From the NCBI GenBank assembly GCA_018220985.1, contig JAAOXS010000002.1, positions 1 to 54,318 of the forward strand: a stretch of DNA of 54,318 nucleotides, written 5' to 3'. The notes beneath the pieces are model-generated. The model did no database searches and was not told the origin of the DNA. It worked only from the letters and a program-made list of their open reading frames with translations. Made by a program: the position numbers and the translations under genes. Positions 25,948 through 34,200 of this stretch are shown one piece after another. Origin of the DNA: Nanobdellota archaeon (GTDB lineage: Archaea; Nanobdellota; Nanobdellia; PEZQ01). Each line of letters opens with the position of its first letter. Within the stretch, counting starts at the first letter, position 1.

Positions 25948-26367
25948 CTCATCTTTTTTTTCAGAGCGTTTCTCATGGTATTTTCTAAGCGTTTCTTGTA
26001 TTTTATCACCGATTTTTTCAGGATTGTAAACTCCTTGAAATGATAAGTTGTCTAAATTAGCGCTTTGAGTTCCCATTTTAACAGTTCCAATATTCATGAA
26101 TCTGTGAATCGCGCTTTGCCCGACGTGAACATTAATTATCGCATCATGCCTTAATGCGTTAACATTCTTCGTTATGAAACTACGCTTTTTAATTAAACGT
26201 TCATCAGTCACTATGTATTTTGTTGTTTTTCTATAATATTCTAATAAAGGGATTGTTAATAGTGTTGGCGGAAATACTAGTGCGCCTGCAACGACTGCAG
26301 CGTACCAGTGCCAATAATTCCATCTTGACGGATTTATTTCTAAAACTGTTTTTTCATTACTTGGCAT
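25930..26367 (-). CDS. Membrane protein with bacterial-type PH domain
   Basis: A 145-residue protein. Residues about 18-43 form one or two transmembrane segments, and residues about 50-130 form a PH-like beta domain (KYIVTDERLIKKRSFITKNVNALRHDAIINVHV), as in the bPH_2/DUF304 family. Such proteins are peripheral membrane components of unknown function. The gene is convergent with cbf5 and overlaps its last 18 bases. Confidence 0.75.
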   Translation of the reverse strand: MPSNEKTVLEINPSRWNYWHWYAAVVAGALVFPPTLLTIPLLEYYRKTTKYIVTDERLIKKRSFITKNVNALRHDAIINVHVGQSAIHRFMNIGTVKMGTQSANLDNLSFQGVYNPEKIGDKIQETLRKYHEKRSEKKDELNNHA

Positions 26368-26455
26368 ACTCTTCTCATACGTTTTTCTCTTTAATAATGA
26401 TTTCTTTTATAGCCATAACATTTTTAAAACAAATTTTCGTGTTAAACATTTATTG

Positions 26456-26472
26456 CTGAGGTGACACAGCGC
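26456..26472 (+). repeat. Partial copy of the tRNA-Ser 5' end
   Basis: The 17 bases from 26456 match the first 17 bases of the tRNA-Ser gene at 26535-26551 at 15 positions. The match stops after the first part of the D stem and is followed by CAACC and a run of eight T. A 5' tRNA remnant made by local duplication, 79 bases before the intact gene, is the simplest reading. Confidence 0.5.
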
Positions 26473-26534
26473 AACCTTTTTTTTAAGAAAAAAAATATTG
26501 ACCAAAAAAAATGGAGGGATAAAAGTTAAAAAAT

Positions 26535-26617
26535 GCTGAGGTGGCAGAGCGGTTAATGCGCGGGCCTTGAGAGCCCGTTCCCGTCAGGGAGCAAGGGTTC
26601 GAATCCCTTTCTCAGCG
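26535..26617 (+). tRNA. tRNA-Ser (anticodon UGA)
   Basis: A complete class II tRNA of 83 bases without intron. The acceptor stem pairs GCTGAGG with TCTCAGC, the anticodon stem pairs CGGGC with GCCCG around the loop CTTGAGA (anticodon TGA), a long variable arm (CCC/GGG) follows, and the T arm is AAGGG-TTCGAAT-CCCTT. The discriminator base is G, as expected for archaeal tRNA-Ser. CCA is not encoded. Confidence 0.95.
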
Positions 26618-26623
26618 CTAAAC

Positions 26624-26692
26624 CTTTTTTCTTTTAGAAAGAAAAAAGTTTTATCAAAAAAGAAATTTAACTTCTTTCTTTAAAAGAAAGAA
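26624..26692 (+). terminator. Two A/T-rich hairpins after tRNA-Ser
   Basis: Two perfect inverted repeats follow the tRNA. The first has an 11-bp stem (26624-26634 with 26638-26648, 3-base loop); the second has a 9-bp stem (26672-26680 with 26684-26692, 3-base loop). Both consist of pyrimidine tracts pairing with purine tracts. Archaeal termination mainly uses T runs, which are present in the first arm, so termination is plausible; processing or structural roles are alternatives. Confidence 0.45.
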
Positions 26693-26977
26693 AACCTGTA
26701 GTAAAAGAAATAATCTAATAATTTGGATTTTATTTTAATGCAAACTTTAATATTATTTTAATATTATTATAGGAATTCGTGAATTGAAACCGTTAACATT
26801 AAAAGAATTTCAAAGCTCCTTTTAAACACTAATGGGTTCTATTAACAATAAATGCTGTCATGAGTCTTTTTAATAGCAACAGAGCATATCTTCTGCATAA
26901 ATATGGTAATTCAGGGTATCGCCACACCTGTATAAACGAGGTTTAAGATATTTTGGCGCGTCTTTAATAAGGTTATT
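26693..26977. other. Gap between tRNA-Ser and LRR gene
   Basis: No gene is visible in these 285 bases. Two features are worth recording: a closely spaced direct repeat of a TTAATATTATT-like sequence near 26747-26770, and a 7-bp inverted repeat (ATATCTT at 26886-26892 with AAGATAT at 26945-26951) that encloses a smaller CAGG/CCTG pairing. The latter could be a small structured RNA but the support is weak. Confidence 0.3.
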
Positions 26978-27482
26978 TTAACTTAACATTAACATATCTA
27001 GTTTTTCTAATTCACCAAGCCATTCAGGTATTTTGGATATATTATTACGTTGAAGCCACAGCTCCTCGAGATTGTTAAGATTTTTTATGCTCTCAGGAAT
27101 TTCTTCTATTTCATTTCCCATTAATTTTAAACCCCTTAAATTTACGATATTTCCAATCCATTCTGGAATTTCAGATAATTCAAGAAAGCTTGAATCTAAT
27201 GATTTAAGATTAGTTAAATCACCAACCCATTCAGGTAATTCTTTTAGTTTACCAAGATTTGACGAGTATACAGTTAATATTCTATAACCTTTTGTTAATT
27301 GCTTTGCTTCTTCTTTATAACTAAATATTACCTGATTCTGATTTTGAAAAAAAGGGAAGTGAGGAAAAAAGATTAAACCCGAGAAATCATTCACACTTAC
27401 CCATTTAGGTAAAATCTTTAATTCATTGATGTCCTCGCAGTGTGCATTTATGCCTTTTTTTTCCCTAAAAAAATTTCCTCAT
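26978..27482 (-). pseudogene. Leucine-rich repeat protein with a frameshift near its start
   Basis: The minus-strand frame encodes at least five LRR units of about 23 residues with the pattern LxxLPEWIGxLxxLxxLxLxxN, covering roughly the last 90 residues. The open frame from a GTG at 27394 is 138 residues, but LRR-like sequence (INELKILPKWV) continues upstream. A TGA then interrupts it, while an ATG (27482-27480) lies one frame over, separated only by a run of seven T and a run of eight A on the coding strand. Removing one base from either run gives one continuous protein from that ATG. Either a real frameshift or a homopolymer sequencing error. LRR proteins mediate protein-protein contacts; the partner is unknown. 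Confidence 0.65.
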
Positions 27483-27615
27483 ATAATTTCATCAACTTAT
27501 AGTAATTCTAAAATTATAAAACCTTTGTGAACAAAAAATATATTTTGTAGTTTTAATATAAAAAAATGATTCTACTCTAGAGTAATCTTGGTCAAGAATT
27601 GTTGATGGTGTTTTA

Positions 27616-27709
27616 GTGAAAAAAAGGAACTAAGCAACGGGATAAAGAACCTCATGATTATAAAATACTAAAGAAGATTGACCCGTCATTGAAAGATTAT
27701 AAACTGTGA
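27616..27709 (+). pseudogene. Short coding remnant
   Basis: Without start, one frame encodes a protein-like C-terminal tail ending HDYKILKKIDPSLKDYKL before TGA at 27707. A GTG at 27616 would open this frame if the run of seven A after it had six. The charged, non-repetitive composition looks coding. It could be the end of a deleted gene or a 29-residue frameshifted peptide. Family not recognised. Confidence 0.25.
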
Positions 27710-27764
27710 ATTTAGCAATTTTTTTGTGTTAGGAAAGTTTTAAAAGTATTGCTTATTTTTTTTT

Positions 27765-28121
27765 ATGAAAATGGTTAACCATAATATGAATAAGATGTTG
27801 GAATGCTTGTATGATAATACTATTGAAAAATTACATTTTCCTGCTGATGTTACAATTGAAAAAATTAGAGATAAAATTGATAGACCTGAAAGTTTAGGTT
27901 CTTTAGTTGAATTAGCAAAACTAATTGGTCTTGGTAAGGATGAACTAAACGAGAAAACTGGAATAGCTAAAATTACTATTTATGACAATTTTGAAAATAA
28001 GTATGATTCTCTTATTAGTTTAGGTTATGTTCAAAAAGTAACAATAAATAACAACCGTAGGGGTAGACCGGCAGTAAAGTATATGCTTACTCCAGAGGGT
28101 TTGTCTTTTTTAACGGAATAG
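27765..28121 (+). CDS. Winged-helix transcriptional regulator
   Basis: A 118-residue protein. Residues about 45-72 hold a helix-turn-helix (SLVELAKLIGLGKDELNEKTGIAKITIYDNFENK), and the wing is a basic RRGRPAVKYMLTPEGLSFL segment at the C-terminus, typical of archaeal wHTH regulators related to MarR/ArsR. The effector is unknown. ATG codons at 27765 and 27771 are both possible starts. It precedes TFS by 53 bases on the same strand. Confidence 0.75.
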   Translation: MKMVNHNMNKMLECLYDNTIEKLHFPADVTIEKIRDKIDRPESLGSLVELAKLIGLGKDELNEKTGIAKITIYDNFENKYDSLISLGYVQKVTINNNRRGRPAVKYMLTPEGLSFLTE

Positions 28122-28174
28122 AATAGAATCGAATAGGTAGTTTTTTAAACCAATTTTTACCATTCTTGTGAGTA

Positions 28175-28477
28175 ATGTTTTGCGATAAGTGCGGATGTAT
28201 TGGCGTGCCAGTTGATGGTATGGTCATGTGCCGTGATTGTGGTAGGGTTATTGCTAATCCTAAGATTGAGAAGAAACAGTTTTCTAACAAGTTAACTCTT
28301 GATAATAAGATTCCTGAAGTGATTGGGAGCGCGTTTTTTAATTGCCCTAGGTGTAAGTGCATTAAAGGGGAGCATTATGAAATACCCCCTCAATATGGTG
28401 ATGAGGAAAGCGCTTTTTTCGTAAAATGTTCTAATTGTGGTTTTTCTAAAAAAGAAGAGGGAACTAAAACATCATAA
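28175..28477 (+). CDS. Transcription factor S (TFIIS/RPB9-like)
   Basis: A 100-residue two-zinc-ribbon protein. Ribbon 1 uses Cys 3, 6, 19 and 22; ribbon 2 uses Cys 57, 60, 85 and 88. In TFS the second ribbon carries an acidic pair that enters the RNA polymerase active site to stimulate cleavage of backtracked RNA; here GDEE (Asp76-Glu77) is at that place. The hairpin around it is divergent from classical TFS (usually RSADEPxT), so a TFS paralogue is possible. Its stop overlaps the methyltransferase start. Confidence 0.82.
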   Translation: MFCDKCGCIGVPVDGMVMCRDCGRVIANPKIEKKQFSNKLTLDNKIPEVIGSAFFNCPRCKCIKGEHYEIPPQYGDEESAFFVKCSNCGFSKKEEGTKTS

Positions 28478-29052
28478 TGCCTGACGTGCTTGGATTAAAA
28501 CCTGAAGATTATTGGAATAAAATGCGTTCTGTTGATTATGATTCTAAAAAGAATATTGAAAAAACTCAGCGTGAAATGACTTTAAAATCATTAGAAATTT
28601 TGGGTTTGAGTAATGGAAAAATTTTGGATGCTGGTTGCGGTAGCGGTTTTTCAACAAGGGTTATTCAAGAGCAAGGTTTCAAAGTTGTTGGTGTTGACGT
28701 TTCCGAGGAAATGGTTAAGTTGGGGAAGAGTAAGGGGTTAAGCATTATTTGTGCGGACATGTCCGCAATGCCTTTTGAAAACAGTTCTTTTGATGGTTTA
28801 ATTAGTATTAGTGCGTTACAATGGGTGACTGGTGGTTATGAAGAAGTTTTGGAGAAGTATCATGAAATCATATTTGAGTTTGCAAGGGTTTTGAAAAGTG
28901 GTGGTTTGAGCGTTATCCAATTTTATCCTTCAACTCTTAAAGAGTTCGATTTGGTTAAAAGCATTTTTTCCAAAAAGTTTATTGTTGAAGTTGTTAGTGC
29001 TTGGAGTGGTCGCAAGACTAAACGTTTTTTAAAATTAAAAAAGAAAAGATAA
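28477..29052 (+). CDS. SAM methyltransferase, Bud23-like
   Basis: A 191-residue class I methyltransferase. Motif I is ILDAGCGSGFSTRV, the acidic residue is in VGVDVS, and the FDGLISISALQWV segment is characteristic of Bud23/WBSCR22, which makes 7-methylguanosine in small-subunit rRNA. The basic C-terminus (SGRKTKRFLKLKKKR) also fits. A role in rRNA modification is therefore likely, though proof needs structural or phylogenetic comparison. It overlaps the TFS stop by one base. Confidence 0.8.
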   Translation: MPDVLGLKPEDYWNKMRSVDYDSKKNIEKTQREMTLKSLEILGLSNGKILDAGCGSGFSTRVIQEQGFKVVGVDVSEEMVKLGKSKGLSIICADMSAMPFENSSFDGLISISALQWVTGGYEEVLEKYHEIIFEFARVLKSGGLSVIQFYPSTLKEFDLVKSIFSKKFIVEVVSAWSGRKTKRFLKLKKKR

Positions 29053-29061
29053 TTTTTTTTT

Positions 29062-29550
29062 TTATTGTGCTGTGCACACTTTTCCCGCGCTTGCTCCGCC
29101 TGGAACAGTGATTGATAATTGATAGTTCGTATCAGCGATTAGGTCAACTTCAACATCGTTCCCACCATTAACTATGATGTCAGTAATTGTTTCGCTTTCA
29201 TCAACGTTTAATCTTGTCGCCCAAGGAGTTGCATCTGTTGCGTACCCTAAGTTGGTTATGCCATCTTCATCACTGATTGTTAATGCTACGTCACCGGATT
29301 CAATTGGTCTTGTGCCTGAATTTCTTATGACTACTGTAACTAAGTCATTTGTTGCATCGCACGTTACGAATTGAATTGAGATTCCTTGCTGTGTTTGAGA
29401 AGTTATTATATCTGTAGAATCTTCAATTTCTGATTGCGCGCCTTCTTGAACTGAGCCAAGCCAGAAACTGACTGTTCCAGCAACTGCAACAGTAATCATT
29501 AATAAGAGCACTATAGAAATGATTGGTGTAACACCTTTCTTATTAAGCAT
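29062..29550 (-). CDS. Type IV pilin-like protein (class III signal peptide)
   Basis: A 162-residue archaeal pilin. The N-terminus is MLNKKG followed by VTPIISIVLLLMITVAVAGTVS: a short basic leader, the predicted prepilin peptidase site after Gly6, and the hydrophobic helix that forms the pilus core. The rest is beta-rich and low in charge, consistent with an exposed pilus head domain. It could build an adhesion pilus or an archaellum-like filament. Monocistronic between convergent and same-strand neighbours. Confidence 0.88.
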   Translation of the reverse strand: MLNKKGVTPIISIVLLLMITVAVAGTVSFWLGSVQEGAQSEIEDSTDIITSQTQQGISIQFVTCDATNDLVTVVIRNSGTRPIESGDVALTISDEDGITNLGYATDATPWATRLNVDESETITDIIVNGGNDVEVDLIADTNYQLSITVPGGASAGKVCTAQ

Positions 29551-29583
29551 ATTGAATAATTGATTCGTGGAAGTATATAAATC

Positions 29584-31053
29584 TTATTTCAAACGCGGTT
29601 TCAGAACTGTTATTAATTCATTCACGTTTTCACGCCATTGTTTCATTGAATCCCTATCCCTAATTGTTACAGTATTGTCTTCCATTGTTTCATAATCAAT
29701 TGTCACGCAGTAAGGTGTTCCTATTTCATCCTGTCTACGATAACGTCGCCCTATGCTTCCTGAAGCATCGTAAAATGTTTGGAATTCGTTTTTTAATAAT
29801 TCAAATATTTGCCTGCTTTTTTCTGGCAGTTCTTCCTTATTTACTAAGGGAAATACTGCTATTTGCACTGGAGCTATTTTCGGACTTAATTTTAGCACGA
29901 TTCTTTCTTTTTCCTGCGTGTACGCATCAACAATTAGTGTTAAGAATGCTCTTTCAACTCCCAGGCTTGGCTCGCTTGCAACGTAAGGCATTACTTTTTT
30001 ATCATCATCCATCACACTCATTTTCTTTTTAGAGAATTGCTCGTGCTGTTTTAAGTCAAATTGCCCCCTGTTCGCGTTTCCAGCTATTTCTTTCCAACCA
30101 AAGGAGAATTGGTATTCTACATCCCACGTGTCTTCAGCATAATGGCTTAGCTCCTTTTTCAAGTGCTGTCTTAACCTTAATTTTTTAGGATTAATCCCTA
30201 AACTCAAGTACCATTTGCACATTCGCGCGTTCCAATAAGCTTGCCACTTGTTTTTCATAACTCCTTTTTTCACGCATTCTTTAATACTCATTTTTTTATG
30301 CTTCAACTTTTTTTCTTGCATTTCTTGAGTGTACACGCTAATTTCCAAGTCTTCAACTTCCTGTAGTCGCGGGCAATCATTTTTTTTGTTAGGATTTATG
30401 AAAAATTCTAGTTCCATGTGTTCAAATTCTCTTACCCTAAACAAAAAATTTCTTGGTCGAATCTCGTTTCTGTATGCTTTTCCTATTTGAGCTATTCCGC
30501 AGGGTAGTTTTAGTCGTGAGTTTTCGTAAACGTTTTTGAAATTAGCGAATATGAGTTGTGCTGTTTCAGGGCGTAAGTAAGCTTTGTTTTCGCTTTCAGC
30601 GCCTACACTTGTTTCAAACATTAAGTTGAAAACTTTTGTGTTAGAGAATTCTTTTTTACAATTAGAGCATTTAATTTTGTTTTCGCGTATTAACTTGTTT
30701 AACGCTTTCACGTCTAATCCATCAGTGGAAATTTTTAAAACATCTTCAATAACGTGGTCTGCCCTATATTCTTTATTACATTTAGTGCAAGTTATTATTG
30801 GATCCGTGAAGTTTTCAGTATGCCCGCTTACTTCCCAAACTTTCGGATTAGTGATGATAGATCCGTCAAGTCCAACAATATTCTCTTCATTTTTTACGAA
30901 TTCGTTCCACCAGTTTTGTTTTATCCTATTTTTCATTTCAACACCGAGCGGACCGAAGTCGTAGAATCCTGATAGTCCGCCGTAAATTTCTCCGCTAGGG
31001 TAAACAAATCCTCTGCGTTTACAATAACTGGCTAATTCGTCTATGCTTATCAT
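29584..31053 (-). CDS. glyS: Glycyl-tRNA synthetase
   Basis: Class II aminoacyl-tRNA synthetase of the alpha2 type, 489 residues. The start RRGFVYPSGEIYGGLSGFYDFGPLGVEMKN, the zinc-binding-like insertion (CTKCNKEYRADHV, CSNCKKEF), motif 2 (FRVREFEHMELEFF) and motif 3 (SLGVERAFLTLI) are in order, followed by the anticodon-binding domain (residues about 385-489, with APVQIAVFPL). No truncation. Confidence 0.96.
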   Translation of the reverse strand: MISIDELASYCKRRGFVYPSGEIYGGLSGFYDFGPLGVEMKNRIKQNWWNEFVKNEENIVGLDGSIITNPKVWEVSGHTENFTDPIITCTKCNKEYRADHVIEDVLKISTDGLDVKALNKLIRENKIKCSNCKKEFSNTKVFNLMFETSVGAESENKAYLRPETAQLIFANFKNVYENSRLKLPCGIAQIGKAYRNEIRPRNFLFRVREFEHMELEFFINPNKKNDCPRLQEVEDLEISVYTQEMQEKKLKHKKMSIKECVKKGVMKNKWQAYWNARMCKWYLSLGINPKKLRLRQHLKKELSHYAEDTWDVEYQFSFGWKEIAGNANRGQFDLKQHEQFSKKKMSVMDDDKKVMPYVASEPSLGVERAFLTLIVDAYTQEKERIVLKLSPKIAPVQIAVFPLVNKEELPEKSRQIFELLKNEFQTFYDASGSIGRRYRRQDEIGTPYCVTIDYETMEDNTVTIRDRDSMKQWRENVNELITVLKPRLK

Positions 31054-31094
31054 TATTTTATTCTTGTTTATGATTACTAAAAAAGGTTTTCCAC

Positions 31095-31316
31095 TTATCT
31101 TTTTTTCTTACTTGTTAGATAGTATATTTCTGCGATGAATCCCATTGTTGCTATTACTACTCCTATAATGCCTATTGAGTTTAACAGGACTAATCCTGCA
31201 AGTGCTATGCCTAATCCGAAGTATGTTAGTGAGCGCGTGCTCGTCATTATCATGCAGTCTGTTTTGCATTTTTTACCGTAAACCTTTTGTAAGAGTTGTT
31301 CAATTTTTTTGCACAT
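31095..31316 (-). CDS. Small two-helix membrane protein
   Basis: A 73-residue protein with a Cys-containing basic N-terminus (KKIEQLLQKVYGKKCKTDC) and two predicted transmembrane helices (residues about 28-45 and 48-66), ending in SKKKR. No family is recognised. It lies upstream of glyS on the same strand, 41 bases apart, and could share its transcript. Confidence 0.55.
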   Translation of the reverse strand: MCKKIEQLLQKVYGKKCKTDCMIMTSTRSLTYFGLGIALAGLVLLNSIGIIGVVIATMGFIAEIYYLTSKKKR

Positions 31317-31380
31317 ACTATCATTCTTGTATTTCTTGTTTAAAAAAAGTTTTTAAAACCTTATTTGTTTACAAGCTGTT

Positions 31381-31677
31381 ATGAAGAAATTTTTGTTACT
31401 CGCACTCGTATTATTTTCGGGTTGTGTTGGACAAGTTCCTATTGACAAGTACGTTAGTGCTGGTTGTGTTCGCGCGTGCGAACATTTTGATGGAAACATG
31501 TCTGACGGTCCTTGTTTGACTAATGAAATTTTTAAGGATTGGGTTTGTGATATTGCTCATAATCCGAGATTACCTATTGATGATTTGGAAGAAAATCAGT
31601 GTGAGAGTTTTTTGAACGGTGAAGCAAATCATTTTGTGGAAGTCACGCCCACTTGTGAACTCATTAAAGTTCAATGA
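31381..31677 (+). CDS. Small Cys-rich lipoprotein
   Basis: A 98-residue predicted lipoprotein. The signal MKKFLLLALVLFSGC gives a lipobox with the lipidated Cys at residue 15. The mature part contains six further Cys, probably forming disulphides outside the cell. Function unknown. It is convergent with apt, two bases away. Confidence 0.7.
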   Translation: MKKFLLLALVLFSGCVGQVPIDKYVSAGCVRACEHFDGNMSDGPCLTNEIFKDWVCDIAHNPRLPIDDLEENQCESFLNGEANHFVEVTPTCELIKVQ

Positions 31678-31679
31678 TT

Positions 31680-32198
31680 TTATTCGCCTTCAAATTCTAC
31701 GAGCCAGTAAGCGTTAACGCCTAATTTTTCAATTCCTTTCAAGTTAGGTAAATTAATTACGAATAATGTATCTATGAGTTCCGCGCCTGTTTTTTTGATA
31801 AGGTTAATAGCTGCTTTTGCAGTTCCTCCTGTAGCGATTAAATCATCAACTAATACGACTTTCTCATTTTCTGATATGACATCATCATGAACTTCAATAG
31901 TGTCAGTGCCGTATTCTAGTTCATATTTTTCACTAATCGTGTTTCCTGGAAGTTTTCCTTTTTTTCTTATTGGAATGAATTTAAGTCGTAGTTTGTAAGC
32001 AAGTGCTGCGCCGAATATGAATCCTCTTGATTCAATGCCAACAATTGCGTTTACGTTTTTTCCTCTAATCCTGCTTGCTAATAAGTCAATTGTTTCTTCA
32101 AATGCTTCAGGGTCTAATAATAATGTTGTAATGTCTCTGAACATTATTCCTTTTTTAGGAAAATCAGGTATTGTTCTTATAGTGTTTTTAATATTCAT
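31680..32198 (-). CDS. apt: Adenine phosphoribosyltransferase
   Basis: A type I PRTase of 172 residues that makes AMP from adenine and PRPP. The PRPP loop VVLVDDLIATGGTAKAA (residues about 115-131), IPDFPKKGIMFRDITTLL and GIESRGFIFG are diagnostic. It overlaps the end of mtnP by four bases, so the adenine released by MTA phosphorylase is directly salvaged by the next enzyme of the operon. Confidence 0.95.
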   Translation of the reverse strand: MNIKNTIRTIPDFPKKGIMFRDITTLLLDPEAFEETIDLLASRIRGKNVNAIVGIESRGFIFGAALAYKLRLKFIPIRKKGKLPGNTISEKYELEYGTDTIEVHDDVISENEKVVLVDDLIATGGTAKAAINLIKKTGAELIDTLFVINLPNLKGIEKLGVNAYWLVEFEGE

Positions 32199-32947
32199 TT
32201 TTCACCTATTTTTTGAATTGTTTTTGTTAATAATTTTTTAACTTTTTCAGAATTTTCATTGAAAACTTTTACAATTTCTTCAATGCTTACAGGTTTTTCA
32301 TCTTCTTTCCAGCAATCATAATCAGTGCTCATCGCAACTGCTGAGTAAGGTATTCCTAATTCATTTGCTAAACTGCATTCAGGCGCTGTTGACATGTTAA
32401 TCACATCCGCACCCCATGTTTTAAACATGTGTGATTCAGCCTTAGTTGAGAACCTGTTGCCTTCAATTGTTATTACTGTGCCTTTTTCATGATATTTTAA
32501 TCCTAATTCTTTAGCGGAGTCTATTAACGTTTTTCTTAGCTCGTTCGAAAATGGTTCAGCTGAAGATGAGTGTATTGGTTTATTTTTTTCAAATTCTTCG
32601 TAAAAACTTATTTTTCTTAATCGGGTGAAATCAATGAATTGGTCAAGAATAACTAAGTCGCCTCTTCCAATTTTTTCGCGTAAAGAACCGCACGCGGTTG
32701 TTGCTAAAATGTGAGTTACACCTTCTTTTTTTAAAGCCCATAAGTTAGCACGATTATTAATTTGGGTTGGGGGAATTACATGTTCCTTTCCATGTCTTGC
32801 AATAAAAACAACTTCCACACTTTTAATTTTTCCAACAGTTATTTGCGATGAGGGTTTACCGTAGGGTGTGTAAATTTCTTTTTCTTCAATTTCTTCAAAA
32901 ATGTCAAGGTCATAAAAACCACTGCCACCTATGATTCCTATTTTCAT
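32195..32947 (-). CDS. mtnP: S-methyl-5'-thioadenosine phosphorylase
   Basis: A 250-residue PNP/MTAP-family phosphorylase. GIIGGSGFYD at the N-terminus (phosphate binding), ATTACGSLRE, and the substrate motif NMSTAPECSLANELG followed by STDYDCW identify it. The Asp in TDYDCW favours 6-aminopurine (adenosine-type) nucleosides over guanosine. It degrades methylthioadenosine, a by-product of polyamine synthesis and radical SAM chemistry. First gene of the mtnP-apt operon. Confidence 0.92.
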   Translation of the reverse strand: MKIGIIGGSGFYDLDIFEEIEEKEIYTPYGKPSSQITVGKIKSVEVVFIARHGKEHVIPPTQINNRANLWALKKEGVTHILATTACGSLREKIGRGDLVILDQFIDFTRLRKISFYEEFEKNKPIHSSSAEPFSNELRKTLIDSAKELGLKYHEKGTVITIEGNRFSTKAESHMFKTWGADVINMSTAPECSLANELGIPYSAVAMSTDYDCWKEDEKPVSIEEIVKVFNENSEKVKKLLTKTIQKIGEK

Positions 32948-32973
32948 AACGTTTTTTTAAAATCGTTTTTTTG

Positions 32974-34128
32974 TTAAATAGTTTTTGATAAATTAAATCT
33001 ATGTTTCAATATTATTGCATAAATTTTTGATATTAGAAATCCTTGCAGTACTAAATTTTTGTAATAAAAAATTGCGAAGTCGCTTCCCAATCTTAAGAAT
33101 CCTTTGTTTCTTGATGGTTTAAATTTTCGCATTTTTTTATCTTTAATCCAGTTTAACAAATTTTTTGAAACGAGATTCGCTTGTTTTAACGTGTTGTACG
33201 CGTTTTTTGAAAAGGATTTGTTAAAATTATCATTAACTAAGAAAGCGCAATCCCCCATTGTGAATACACTATTATGGCTTGTGCTTTGAAGAGTTGAATT
33301 AACCAGTACGCCGCCATTTTTTGTTTTCAATCTTGATTCTTTAACAACATTGTTTGGTTTTACGCCTCCGCACCAAATGATTGTTCCACTTCGAACAATC
33401 TTGTTTTTTAGAAGTACGTGATTTTTTCTTATTTGTTTAACTTCATATCCTAGTAGTGTTTCAATTCTTAAATCGTTTAATCTTGAAATAACTTTTTTCC
33501 TAATGCTTGTTGGAAAATTTTTAAGAATTTTTTTGTTATTGCCGATTATGATTATTCTCGCATTTTTTTTAATATTATATTCTCGCATTTTTTTTTGCAC
33601 GAGTTCTTTTAAGTAACAAGCTAATTCTACACTGCCAACGCCACCACCAATTATTGTAAAAGTTAATAACTCATTTAATTTATCGCCTTTCATGTTTCTT
33701 GCTTTACTAAGAGATGTTGAAACACTTTCTTTCAATCGGGTTACGTCAATGATGTTATGAAAAGTTAATGCGTGAGTTTTAACTCCTTTAATGTTATGAT
33801 AGTTTGGTTCACCTCCTATTGCGAGGATTAAGTAGTCATAACTTATTTTTTCCGTTCCTGTTCTTACATGTTTTTGTTCAGGCGCTATTGATAGTGCTTT
33901 TTTGTTTTCGTAATTTATTCCTTTACTTTTAGTTATTCCCGAAAAAGGTATTACAACATTTTCAACGCGTTTCTTATTTGTTAGTAAATCGTGCAAGAAT
34001 GGTTTGAAAACGTGAAATTGGGAGTTGTCAATTATAGTAACATCGCTTGTTTTTATTGTTTTTTTTATGTTAATAGCGCTTGTTAACCCGGCTATTCCTC
34101 CTCCTAAAACTATTACTTTTCTTTTCAC
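32974..34128 (-). CDS. NDH-2-like FAD/NAD(P)H oxidoreductase
   Basis: A 384-residue pyridine nucleotide-disulphide reductase-type flavoprotein related to type II NADH dehydrogenases and sulfide:quinone reductases. The FAD motif is VLGGGIAGLTSA, the second Rossmann motif TIIGGGVGSVELACYL, and FHVFKPFLHDLL matches the NDH-2 N-terminal motif. The C-terminal FAD segment is TMGDCAF. Sulfide:quinone reductase Cys residues are not seen, so NADH oxidation to a quinone or another acceptor is more likely. No transmembrane helix. Confidence 0.85.
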   Translation of the reverse strand: MKRKVIVLGGGIAGLTSAINIKKTIKTSDVTIIDNSQFHVFKPFLHDLLTNKKRVENVVIPFSGITKSKGINYENKKALSIAPEQKHVRTGTEKISYDYLILAIGGEPNYHNIKGVKTHALTFHNIIDVTRLKESVSTSLSKARNMKGDKLNELLTFTIIGGGVGSVELACYLKELVQKKMREYNIKKNARIIIIGNNKKILKNFPTSIRKKVISRLNDLRIETLLGYEVKQIRKNHVLLKNKIVRSGTIIWCGGVKPNNVVKESRLKTKNGGVLVNSTLQSTSHNSVFTMGDCAFLVNDNFNKSFSKNAYNTLKQANLVSKNLLNWIKDKKMRKFKPSRNKGFLRLGSDFAIFYYKNLVLQGFLISKIYAIILKHRFNLSKTI

Positions 34129-34160
34129 AGTTTATTACTTGAAAAAACAATAATAAAAAC

Positions 34161-34170
34161 CTTTATAAAA
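34161..34170 (+). promoter_or_regulatory. TATA-like promoter of the eL18 operon
   Basis: CTTTATAAAA lies about 30-40 bases before the eL18 ATG (34201). No Shine-Dalgarno motif follows, which suggests a very short leader. Confidence 0.55.
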
Positions 34171-34200
34171 CAATTATTTTTTTGAATATTAAGTCTGATA

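Noticed and set aside
26771-26800. CRISPR-like motif (GAATTGAAAC)
   Set aside because: It occurs once, with no repeated unit or spacers, and no cas genes are in the window.
26886-26951. Riboswitch or structured RNA
   Set aside because: Only a 7-bp closing stem and a 4-bp inner stem are visible, it does not match a riboswitch consensus I know, and no gene lies downstream in the right orientation.
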